This document shows, in pieces, positions 58,249 to 64,000 of a stretch of 64,000 bases of DNA. The position numbers and the translations under genes are program-made. Origin of the DNA: Massilia aquatica (GTDB lineage Bacteria; Pseudomonadota; Gammaproteobacteria; Burkholderiales; Burkholderiaceae_D); NCBI RefSeq assembly GCF_011682045.1, contig NZ_VVIW01000003.1, forward strand, positions 372,001-436,000. Reading direction: 5' to 3'. Position 1 is the stretch's first letter; every line of letters starts with the position of its first letter. The notes under the pieces are model-generated. The model saw only the letters and a program-made list of their open reading frames with translations, ran no database searches and was not told the origin of the DNA.

Positions 58249-58968
58249 TTACTTGATATCGCCGGCTGGCGGATCGTGCAGGTCGAGTGCAAGCTGCGAC
58301 GGCTCGCCGTAGATTTCGATCATTCCTTTGTTTACCCTCGCATAATCCGACGGCGTGCCCGTACCTGTGCCGAGTCGCTGGGCTGGCGGAATCGTGGCGT
58401 CCAACTTACCAAGGGTAATTTCATCAAAATGTTTCGTGCCGGCGACGGCGTTGACGATCCGGTATGCATGGCCGTAGAGCATTCCTGTGCCGCGCACGAT
58501 GCCAACCACCGAGTGATAAAGTGGATCTCGGTCGTGGCGATTGCTGAGCTGCTCGTTAAGCTGAGGCAGCTCGATTTCGCCACGCAATATTCTGTCGATT
58601 TGCAGATCACACCATACGGCGAATCGGACGCTAAGCCAGCGTGCGAACGGCGTTACTAACTTCGGGTGCATCCAGGTCCCGCCTTCGCGCCGGCCACGTT
58701 TTGTTTCTAAAAGGGACTCAGGATCACAATTAGAAATCTGCTCCGCAAGGGCGGCCATGTATTCCTTTGTTTCCTCCTGCTTGAGCCAATCGCCAGGCCG
58801 CTTAGCGAACTTCTTCGCCGCTGCTGTGGCATTGAACCAGCCGTCCGCACGAAACGAGTAGCCCTTGCCTTCGTATTCGGCCGTAATGATTGTGACGGCG
58901 CCAGCAGAGTGCGCTGGATGCTGGCCAGCGGCACCAGCCAGCAGCTCGTGCGGTTGACGGCCGCTCAT
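58249..58968 (-). CDS. KilA-N domain protein
   Basis: The 239-residue product has an N-terminal segment MSGRQPHELLAG followed by a KilA-N DNA-binding domain: YSFRADGWFNATAAAKKFAKRPGDWLK, then TKRGRREGGTWMHPKLVTPFARWLSVRFAVWCDLQIDRIL in pattern (about residues 37-130). KilA-N proteins are phage regulators or antirepressors. The C-terminal part is unassigned. The start overlaps the upstream stop (ATGA). Confidence 0.85.
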   Translation of the reverse strand: MSGRQPHELLAGAAGQHPAHSAGAVTIITAEYEGKGYSFRADGWFNATAAAKKFAKRPGDWLKQEETKEYMAALAEQISNCDPESLLETKRGRREGGTWMHPKLVTPFARWLSVRFAVWCDLQIDRILRGEIELPQLNEQLSNRHDRDPLYHSVVGIVRGTGMLYGHAYRIVNAVAGTKHFDEITLGKLDATIPPAQRLGTGTGTPSDYARVNKGMIEIYGEPSQLALDLHDPPAGDIK

Positions 58969-59288
58969 CGCACGCCTCCTTTCTTCGGCTTAAAATCTTG
59001 GATCATGGCGATCATTGCTCGATCGCCGCCGACACTGTAGGTCACGTCGCAGGCTATCTGCATCGTACGGGCAGACTGTTCCCCTTTGCTGAGCATGGTG
59101 ACGAGAATGTCGGCCTGACCAAAGCCAGCCCGTGTAGCGCGCGCCAAGATAATGTCCACGTGCTCGCGCAGACCCGGTGCAGCCGGCTCCGATGGATCGT
59201 AGGCGTAGATTGCGACCATCAGGAATGATGCAGCTGCGCTGAGGTTGTAGTGGTCGCCTTCTTTGACGAAGTGGTGGGACTCGCTCAT
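58965..59288 (-). CDS. Hypothetical phage-island protein
   Basis: The 107-residue product starts MSESHHFVKEGDHYNLSAAASFLMVAIYAYD and ends FKPKKGGVR. It is mixed alpha/beta, with no motif I recognise. Both ends overlap neighbours by 4 bp (ATGA), so it is part of one translationally coupled block. Confidence 0.65.
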   Translation of the reverse strand: MSESHHFVKEGDHYNLSAAASFLMVAIYAYDPSEPAAPGLREHVDIILARATRAGFGQADILVTMLSKGEQSARTMQIACDVTYSVGGDRAMIAMIQDFKPKKGGVR

Positions 59289-59710
59289 GCTGCACCTTCG
59301 CTTCCCGCTGGGGCTGCTTTTGCGTCAGCTTTCTGGAACAGCGACGAGTGCACGGCACGCAAACCATCACGGTCAATGTCCTCCTGCATCTCTTCGCGCT
59401 GTTCCTGAAGAAACTGCGCTTCAACCGCAATATGCTTGATCAACCCACCGAGATGTTCCAGAACGGTCGCTGATGGAGGGAAATCGCTGCTGTTTGCAGC
59501 ACTGAACAACAGATGCCCAATCGCTTCGATGCCACTCATCAGCATGTAGTTGGCGTTGAACGCGTGCTTGATGGCTGCGGTCACCATTTGACGCTCGTCG
59601 CTGGACATGACGTGATCAGCTGGAAAACTGCTGGGCAGCTGCCTGAGGAGGCTGCCGAACTCGTAAGGCGCGCGTTCCCTATTTTCGAAGTGCGGGTTGG
59701 TGGCGGTCAT
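59285..59710 (-). CDS. Hypothetical phage-island protein
   Basis: The 141-residue helical product starts MTATNPHFENRERAPYEFGSLLRQLP. It has a central helix IKHAFNANYMLMSGIEAIGHLL and a Gln/Glu-rich QFLQEQREEMQEDIDRDG. It ends EGAA with the repeated GGTGCAGCATGA junction. No function is recognised. Confidence 0.65.
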   Translation of the reverse strand: MTATNPHFENRERAPYEFGSLLRQLPSSFPADHVMSSDERQMVTAAIKHAFNANYMLMSGIEAIGHLLFSAANSSDFPPSATVLEHLGGLIKHIAVEAQFLQEQREEMQEDIDRDGLRAVHSSLFQKADAKAAPAGSEGAA

Positions 59711-59979
59711 GCTGCACCTCCGCATGCAGGGGTAGCTTTTGCGAAAACGAGCTCTTCAATCTTCTCGTGCCCATCCTTGATTTTTTCAAGCGACGAGCCC
59801 AGCAGGCGTGTAAACGCGTACAGGGTGTCAATAGTTTCGTGGTCACGCTCGCGATATTCGAAATGCTCCAGTAGACTCGTGATCGCCGAGTTGAGCGCGC
59901 GCATGTCCATTTGCGCAGTATTGATTTCGCTGGCGGCTTTCTTTGCCGAATCAAACGGATTTCCACTCGTCGCGGTCAT
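59707..59979 (-). CDS. Hypothetical phage-island protein
   Basis: The 90-residue product starts MTATSGNPFDSAKKAASEINTAQMDMRALNSAI and is largely helical. It shares the MTAT start with the next gene and ends CGGAA through the GGAGGTGCAGCATGA junction. No function is recognised. Confidence 0.65.
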   Translation of the reverse strand: MTATSGNPFDSAKKAASEINTAQMDMRALNSAITSLLEHFEYRERDHETIDTLYAFTRLLGSSLEKIKDGHEKIEELVFAKATPACGGAA

Positions 59980-60332
59980 GCTGCACCTCCGCGCACCATC
60001 ACTGCAATGGCGTCGACGCCTTCTTGAGCTACAACGCAGTTGCGGGAAATCGCTTTCAACAGCGCGTCCAGGCGGAGCATCGTACGGCCTACGTCGGGAA
60101 CGATGCTGTCGCCATAGCTGTCGATCTCCTCGAAACACATTTCGCAAAGGGTTTGCGCTGCTAAGGTATGCCCCTCAATATCGGTAGCATGTATGTCAAT
60201 GCAGCGGAGCAGGGCTTGCGCACCGGCATTTGACTCGCCGCCGTGTGCCTGTGCCGTATGATCCGACGCAAGCATGAGTGGTTTCTTTACAAGATTATCT
60301 TGCGATCCAATTTTTGTGGTGTTAACATTCAT
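59976..60332 (-). CDS. Hypothetical phage-island protein
   Basis: The 118-residue product starts MNVNTTKIGSQDNLVKKPLMLASDHTAQAHGG. Its C-terminal half is helical (ALLRCIDIHATDIEGHTLAAQTLCEMCFEEIDSYGDSI in pattern) and ends RGGAA. It has a GGAG ribosome-binding site. It is first in the block of overlapping small genes that runs to 58249. Confidence 0.65.
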   Translation of the reverse strand: MNVNTTKIGSQDNLVKKPLMLASDHTAQAHGGESNAGAQALLRCIDIHATDIEGHTLAAQTLCEMCFEEIDSYGDSIVPDVGRTMLRLDALLKAISRNCVVAQEGVDAIAVMVRGGAA

Positions 60333-60419
60333 TTGTTGGCTCCATTTGCGTAGGTGTCAAGAGTCCGGAATCGATCTGCTCCCCAGCTTTCTCGATTTCG
60401 GGCTTTGTTTTTTGTAGTG

Positions 60420-60581
60420 CTACTTCTTCTTGTTCAGCGCCTCCCTCTCCCTTGCTTCATCCAAGATTCTGTTGATAATCCAGTTCACCGATCGGTCCTG
60501 GTCCATTGCCATCCCCTTAAGCCAGTCACGGTTTTCTTCCGATGTACGAACCAGAATCTGCACTACGGGCTGCTTAATCAT
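60420..60581 (-). CDS. Arc-type ribbon-helix-helix protein (small)
   Basis: The 53-residue product has beta-strand VVQILVRTSEENRDWLKGMAMDQDRSVNWIINRILDEARERE in pattern, the ribbon-helix-helix fold of Arc-like DNA-binding proteins. It is divergent from a second such protein at 60709, across twin operator sites. It probably represses its own promoter, in the manner of phage Arc/Mnt. Confidence 0.75.
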   Translation of the reverse strand: MIKQPVVQILVRTSEENRDWLKGMAMDQDRSVNWIINRILDEAREREALNKKK

Positions 60582-60598
60582 CACTGCTATCTCCTTGA

Positions 60599-60669
60599 TG
60601 TCACGGTGACACACGCTGATAGTAAACGTCCACCTCGTTAACTACAAGCTATATTTATGTCACGGTGAC
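60599..60669. promoter_or_regulatory. Divergent promoter region with two GTCAC-N-GTGAC operators
   Basis: GTCACGGTGAC occurs at 60600-60610 and again at 60659-60669, each placed near the start of one of the two divergent genes. For the minus gene a -35 TTGTAG and -10 TACTAT with a 17-base spacer end just before the first operator. The second operator follows an AT-rich TATATTTAT on the plus side. Confidence 0.75.
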
Positions 60670-60708
60670 TCCATTTAAATTGGGACGGTATGCTTGTATC
60701 CTGCGCGT

Positions 60709-61083
60709 ATGACCCAAGACCCAAAGAAAATCGTGTCGCGCGAATCCGACAAATTTATGCTCCGATTTCCAGAGGGAATGCGCGAACACGTCGCCGATGC
60801 AGCCGCTCGAAATCGACGTTCGATGAATGCAGAAATCTTGGCGCGACTGGAGCAAACTTTCCGCTGGGACGCCGTGGGCCACCAACACCCAGGCGAACTG
60901 ACTGCTGAGATCGAAACATCAGCGGCGCGGCTTCAGGAGCTCGTTCGCGAGTTCCGGATGCAGCAGGTTGTCATAAGCCCATCGCACTCTCCGCTGCCCT
61001 ACATCGACGAAGAGGATGATGTTGATATCCCTGATATGCCAGCCGTACCCCGCCACACTCGCACACGTCGGACGCCAAAATAA
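60709..61083 (+). CDS. Arc-family ribbon-helix-helix DNA-binding protein
   Basis: The 124-residue product has an N-terminal ribbon-helix-helix (ESDKFMLRFPEGMREHVADAAARNRRSMNAEILARLEQTF in pattern, about residues 11-50), with the R-S-M-N-A-E-I helix typical of Arc-like proteins. A helical middle and an acidic/basic tail ending RTRRTPK follow. It is the plus-strand partner of the divergent pair, and the twin operators upstream suggest mutual control. Confidence 0.8.
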   Translation: MTQDPKKIVSRESDKFMLRFPEGMREHVADAAARNRRSMNAEILARLEQTFRWDAVGHQHPGELTAEIETSAARLQELVREFRMQQVVISPSHSPLPYIDEEDDVDIPDMPAVPRHTRTRRTPK

Positions 61084-61100
61084 TTAATTAATGCACGGGC

Positions 61101-61119
61101 GGCTTTTGCTGCAAAAGCC
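61101..61119. terminator. Inverted repeat between convergent island genes
   Basis: GGCTTTTGC and GCAAAAGCC form a perfect inverted repeat around a single base. In RNA the loop would be GCTGC. It lies between the convergent stops at 61083 and 61132. T-runs lie within the stem rather than after it. Confidence 0.35.
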
Positions 61120-61131
61120 GGCGCCCGAGGC

Positions 61132-61944
61132 TTAGCCCGGCGGATCGTCGCCGGGCAGCGGCAGGTGTTGCTGGTGCTGGCCAGGGGCAGCCGCCATCCG
61201 CTTGGTCACCGCGTCTTGGGTGATCATCGCTGCCAGTTTCGTCAGGCCCTTATTCGTGATGCGGACTTGGCGCCGTGTCTTCGGCTCACCAGTGGTTTTG
61301 CTCTCATACGGGAAGCTGTTGTATCGCAGGTCAAGCGCCTGCAATCGATCGCCGTAGGCCTTGTAACCTTCCGAGCCGATGCGCTCGTAGATCCATTTTT
61401 TGCTAACGAGATAGTCCATGAGGTCGCACTGGCGCATCTTCAGATTGGCGGCCGCATCGCGGAAGCACATCGAGCCGCTCGCATCCGCTATCAGGTTGAA
61501 CCCAGCCACCGCCGGCGCTTGGTCGGCGACTTGGTGCTTCAGCTGATGTACTTTGCCCTCGGCTGTGCGCTTCGCCTCTACCTCGTCGGCCCAGGCGCGG
61601 GCTGCGGCCGCTGGATCTGCAAAGTTCGGCAAGGATGGCGGGGCAGCGTCTTTTTCAAGTTGATGCCACCGCGCAATCACCTTCCGGCGCAACACCGCAC
61701 TGTAGCCAGTCAGTAGGGTGTCGGTCAGCTCGCGGTCGAGTAAATACTCGGTTTGTTGGCGGTTCAGGCTATCCAAATAGATCCCCTCAAATTTGAGGGG
61801 ATCTAAGCCGAGCTCTATGAGCATTGCTTTCGTGTCACGCTTGACGTTGTCATGGCGCTTCTCGGTAAGCTCGGCGATTTCCCGAGTCGGCATCACTATG
61901 GGGGCCGACGCGGCCAGCAGATCGCTGGGTGGGCGGCCGCTCAT
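61132..61944 (-). CDS. Phage Rha/antirepressor (KilAC-type) protein
   Basis: The 270-residue product starts MSGRPPSDLLAASAP. It has a Rha-type regulatory domain (MPTREIAELTEKRHDNVKRDTKAMLIELGLD in pattern, DSLNRQQTEYLLDRELTDTLLTGYSAVLRRKVIARWHQLE) and a C-terminal antirepressor domain (GSMCFRDAAANLKMRQCDLMDYLVSKKWIYERIG in pattern, about residues 155-190). Phage antirepressors relieve CI repression. It overlaps the small gene upstream by ATGA, and the promoter in front of both carries CI-like operator half-sites. Confidence 0.88.
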   Translation of the reverse strand: MSGRPPSDLLAASAPIVMPTREIAELTEKRHDNVKRDTKAMLIELGLDPLKFEGIYLDSLNRQQTEYLLDRELTDTLLTGYSAVLRRKVIARWHQLEKDAAPPSLPNFADPAAAARAWADEVEAKRTAEGKVHQLKHQVADQAPAVAGFNLIADASGSMCFRDAAANLKMRQCDLMDYLVSKKWIYERIGSEGYKAYGDRLQALDLRYNSFPYESKTTGEPKTRRQVRITNKGLTKLAAMITQDAVTKRMAAAPGQHQQHLPLPGDDPPG

Positions 61945-62183
61945 GCTGCACTCCCGACAAAGGCGGCGAGGTCGCGTGTCGCGTCAGCGGCCAGGCTAAC
62001 GCAGGTTTCCAGGATCGCACGGCGCTCGACGGCGGGAAGGATATCAATAACGCTGAGAAGGGCAACAGCTGCGCCAAGACGGCCACCAGCGGCTTTGATC
62101 TGCTCGGCAAAGCCGCCGGAGATTGATGCAGGGCGTGCGGTTGCGGGTATTTCGCTGGTGCTGGTCGTGCTGTTGATGGTCAT
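61941..62183 (-). CDS. Small phage-island protein, paralogue of 57912-58097
   Basis: The 80-residue product starts MTINSTTSTSEIPATARPASISGGFAEQIKAAGG and has ERRAILETCVSLAADATRDLAAFVGSAA, matching the C-terminal helix of the 57912-58097 product. It has a TGAGGCGAAC ribosome-binding site and a GCAGCATGA junction into the antirepressor gene. The function is unknown. Confidence 0.65.
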   Translation of the reverse strand: MTINSTTSTSEIPATARPASISGGFAEQIKAAGGRLGAAVALLSVIDILPAVERRAILETCVSLAADATRDLAAFVGSAA

Positions 62184-62213
62184 GTTCGCCTCAGGTCGGT
62201 TGGACTGAGACTA

Positions 62214-62242
62214 ACTATACGCAAGAAAAACTAGCTAAACAA
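62214..62242 (-). promoter_or_regulatory. Promoter of the antirepressor operon with operator in the spacer
   Basis: On the minus strand a -35 TTGTTT (62237-62242) and -10 TATAGT (62214-62219) are 17 bases apart. The spacer contains TAGCTAGTT, a half-site also seen in front of the repressor and Cro-like genes. A second inverted copy lies at 62261-62267. Confidence 0.6.
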
Positions 62243-62261
62243 GAGTTTTTGGTATTTTTCG

Positions 62262-62690
62262 CTAGTTTTTTTTATTTTCGTCTTCGTCCATCCATCCGCC
62301 AAACGCTCTCAGGGCGGCTATAACAAGATCTCTGTGGGCTTTGCTTTCGATACGATCAAACGCCGCTCCGACTTTGACCGCTTCATCCGAGAGCCCGGCT
62401 CGCGCTGGTGCTTGGCTATTCTTAGCGGCATTCTCTAGCTCCGTTAGAAGTCCTTTCATTGAAAGGGAGAAGTCTAGTTGGTGACCAGGGCCATAAGTTA
62501 GAAATTCAGGGAATGTTTGCAGTGCATCGGCAACCGCTTGCAGCCGTGACCGCTTAGGAGCAGTGCCGCCTTCTTTCTCCCACTGTTGAACGGTCTGCCA
62601 CGCTGAGACGCCGACCTTTTCCGCCAACTCTTTCATTGACATACCGAGTTCTTCACGGCGCTGCTTTATTCGAGTGTGTATTGTATCCAT
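62262..62690 (-). CDS. Phage CI-type repressor (helix-turn-helix, XRE family)
   Basis: The 142-residue product has an N-terminal XRE helix-turn-helix (RIKQRREELGMSMKELAEKVGVSAWQTVQQWEKEGGTAPKRSRLQAVADAL in pattern, about residues 7-57). A short helical C-terminus follows. There is no S24 autocleavage domain, so release from repression probably needs the antirepressor at 61132. It is divergent from the Cro-like gene, and the 79-bp gap holds operator-like sites. Confidence 0.88.
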   Translation of the reverse strand: MDTIHTRIKQRREELGMSMKELAEKVGVSAWQTVQQWEKEGGTAPKRSRLQAVADALQTFPEFLTYGPGHQLDFSLSMKGLLTELENAAKNSQAPARAGLSDEAVKVGAAFDRIESKAHRDLVIAALRAFGGWMDEDENKKN

Positions 62691-62701
62691 GTCGTGATCC
62701 T

Positions 62702-62760
62702 ACACTAGATTAATAGGTGGTGCACGCAAAATACTAGCCGATGCTGGAAATTCTAGTATA
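62702..62760. promoter_or_regulatory. CI/Cro divergent operator region
   Basis: The 79-bp gap holds ACACTAG (62702-62708), AATACTAG (62729-62736) and the inverted CTAGTATA (62753-62760). The last two form an inverted repeat around 16 bases. The last site overlaps a -10-like TAGTAT for the rightward gene. Confidence 0.65.
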
Positions 62761-62769
62761 GAATGGGGC

Positions 62770-63000
62770 ATGAACGGAATCGACAAAACTATCGCGTACT
62801 TCGGCGGCCTTGCATCCGCTGCTCGGGCCCTCGGAGTTGGGCGTTACCAAGTTGTTCAGTCGTGGCGAGCTGTCAACCGTGTTCCGGCTGAGCACTGCAC
62901 GCGAATCGAAGAACTGACTGGCGGGGAAATCCGCTGCGAAGAACTCAACGATCGGGTTGACTGGGCAGTAGTTAGAAACTCGCACTCGCGCCCCACCTAA
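62770..63000 (+). CDS. Cro/YdaS-like phage regulator
   Basis: The 76-residue product has a helix-turn-helix of the YdaS/Cro type: IDKTIAYFGGLASAARALGVGRYQVVQSWRAVNRVPAEHCTRIEELTGG in pattern (about residues 4-52). The V-P-A-E-H-C-x-x-I-E-x-x-T-G motif is diagnostic. It starts rightward early transcription opposite the CI-type repressor. Confidence 0.88.
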   Translation: MNGIDKTIAYFGGLASAARALGVGRYQVVQSWRAVNRVPAEHCTRIEELTGGEIRCEELNDRVDWAVVRNSHSRPT

Positions 63001-63081
63001 TCCCACTGCGAAAAATATAGCCAACGCCACCGCTCATACGGCGGCGCGAGGCCCCTTTACGCCTAAATTTTGGAGATCAGC

Positions 63082-63189
63082 ATGAAAACCCTCATCAAAC
63101 GCACCGTCATCCAACTGTACTGCCGCGAGCTGATCAAGGGCTCGACGGTCATCCGCGCGTTCAATCGCCTCAACCTGTGGGGCGTGTAA
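63082..63189 (+). CDS. Short phage protein of 35 residues
   Basis: A small frame begins MKTLIKRTVIQLYCRELIKG and ends LNLWGV. TTTTGGAGATC lies upstream of its ATG, a good ribosome-binding site. It is 3 bp before the next gene in the same direction. Short proteins of this kind are common in early phage operons; the function is unknown. Confidence 0.6.
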   Translation: MKTLIKRTVIQLYCRELIKGSTVIRAFNRLNLWGV

Positions 63190-63192
63190 AAA

Positions 63193-63417
63193 ATGGAAGA
63201 CATCAAAATTGGAAATGATGTCTCTGTCGGCGTAGCCGACTATGACACCGTGGCGCTCGACATTCTTGATGCGATTGGTGGTGATGGTGAGCAGATCGAA
63301 GGGGGCGTGTATCTCTTCCTCTCCACTGCCCATGCGACCAAGCTTGCCAATGCCATTTTGACGATGGTGAAAGTCGCAAATGATGCGGACAGCAAGGTGG
63401 AGATTCCAGGTGACTGA
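63193..63417 (+). CDS. Hypothetical early phage protein
   Basis: The 74-residue product starts MEDIKIGNDVSVGVADYDTVALDILDAIGG and continues with YLFLSTAHATKLANAILTMVKVAND. I do not recognise a family. It overlaps the ParB-like gene by 8 bp. Confidence 0.6.
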   Translation: MEDIKIGNDVSVGVADYDTVALDILDAIGGDGEQIEGGVYLFLSTAHATKLANAILTMVKVANDADSKVEIPGD

Positions 63418-64000
63418 GCTGCAAATTGACGACGAACTCAAGGCATGGATTGACCCCCTGTCGGCCGACGAATATTCGATGCTTGAGGCCTCGATTCTGC
63501 AAGAGGGATGCCGCGACCCGCTGGTCGTGTGGGGTAACTATTTGCTGGATGGGCACAACCGCTATGCAATCTGCCAGCAGCATGGCATCTCCTTCCAGAC
63601 CTACGAGAAGACTGGTCTTCTAACCAAGGCCGACGTCAAGATCTGGATGATCGAGAACCAGCTCGGCAAGCGCAACGCCACCGACTACGTGCGGGCAGCA
63701 CTTGCGCTGAAATTGAAGCCGCTACTGGAGCAGCGCGCGAAAGATCGCATGATGGCCGGCAGGCCAGACCCTGTGCAGAATTCTGCACAGGGTGTCGGCA
63801 AGACGCGTGACGTGATAGCCAAAGCGGCTGGCGTCTCCCACGATACCGTGCGAAAAGTGGAGCAGATAGAAGCCAGCGCCACGCCTGAAGTGAAGGCTGC
63901 GGTACGGGCCGGCGAGATATCGATCAATGCAGCGGCCAAGACGCTGCCGCCGTCGAATAAGACCGCGCCACCTGGCGCTGCTGAGCGTGCAAACAGTTCC
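63410..64000 (+). CDS. ParB-like nuclease/partition-type phage protein (cut by window edge)
   Basis: It starts at GTG 63410 and is open to the last base (197 codons). The N-terminal ParB/sulfiredoxin-type domain has LEASILQEGCRDPLVVWGNYLLDGHNRYAICQQHGI in pattern, the P-L-V-V-W-x-x-x-x-L-D-G-H-N-R motif. A helix-turn-helix part follows with TRDVIAKAAGVSHDTVRKVEQI (about residues 140-161). Phage-borne proteins of this family act as DNA-binding or methylation-linked regulators, so the role is not certain. Confidence 0.8.
   Translation, partial: MTELQIDDELKAWIDPLSADEYSMLEASILQEGCRDPLVVWGNYLLDGHNRYAICQQHGISFQTYEKTGLLTKADVKIWMIENQLGKRNATDYVRAALALKLKPLLEQRAKDRMMAGRPDPVQNSAQGVGKTRDVIAKAAGVSHDTVRKVEQIEASATPEVKAAVRAGEISINAAAKTLPPSNKTAPPGAAERANSS

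Noticed and set aside
1-64000. CRISPR arrays, insertion sequences and rRNA genes
   Set aside because: No regularly spaced repeats, transposase motifs or rRNA segments were seen. The only long repeats are the flagellin genes.

Overview
The window is GC-rich chromosome from a betaproteobacterium. DusA, Acs, class I fumarase, NhaR, SoxR and the methyl-accepting protein ending in EWEEF together suggest Oxalobacteraceae (Massilia, Janthinobacterium or a relative). That assignment is inference, because no rRNA is present.

Region 1 (1-33450) is a nearly complete, self-contained flagellar locus. The rod and hook operon flgB-flgH runs off the left edge, with divergent flgA. A long minus-strand operon reads fliE-F-G-H-I-J-D-S-fliT-like-K-L-A-motA-motB-flgM-flgN-GH73. 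A divergent export operon reads fliM-N-P-Q-R-flhB-flhA. The block fliD-fliS-fliT-like-fliK-fliL-fliA-motA-motB has the order of the lateral (Flag-2) cluster lafB-C-X-E-F-S-T-U of Vibrio, Aeromonas and E. coli, and the export operon matches lfiM-N-P-Q-R-lfhB-lfhA. The locus is therefore best read as a lateral-type flagellum with its own stator, sigma factor and anti-sigma factor. It lacks fliO, and its FliM lacks the usual CheY-binding N-terminus. A -24/-12 promoter sits in front of fliE, but no sigma-54 activator gene lies in the window. Next come a second FliK-like gene and six tandem flagellin genes. Each flagellin gene has its own promoter, structured 5' leader and terminator, and all three are conserved between copies.

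Region 2 (33450-57456) is ordinary chromosome. It holds dusA, a chemoreceptor, a TonB-C protein, an MFS permease, three acyltransferase-3 membrane proteins, soxR with a classical SoxR box in front of a monooxygenase-like gene, a DUF4349 lipoprotein, a GT4 glycosyltransferase, nhaR, a class C beta-lactamase-like lipoprotein, tRNA-His, murI, a class I fumarase, a UPF0114 membrane protein and acs.

Region 3 (57457-64000) starts at tRNA-Ser(GGA) and is the left part of a prophage or phage-like island of visibly lower GC. It carries an AlpA-type regulator, a KilA-N protein, a run of small overlapping unknown genes joined by a repeated stop/start junction, two divergent ribbon-helix-helix proteins around twin operators, a Rha/antirepressor protein, a CI-type repressor facing a Cro-like gene, and a ParB-like gene cut by the right edge. 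No integrase is visible, so it probably lies beyond the right edge.
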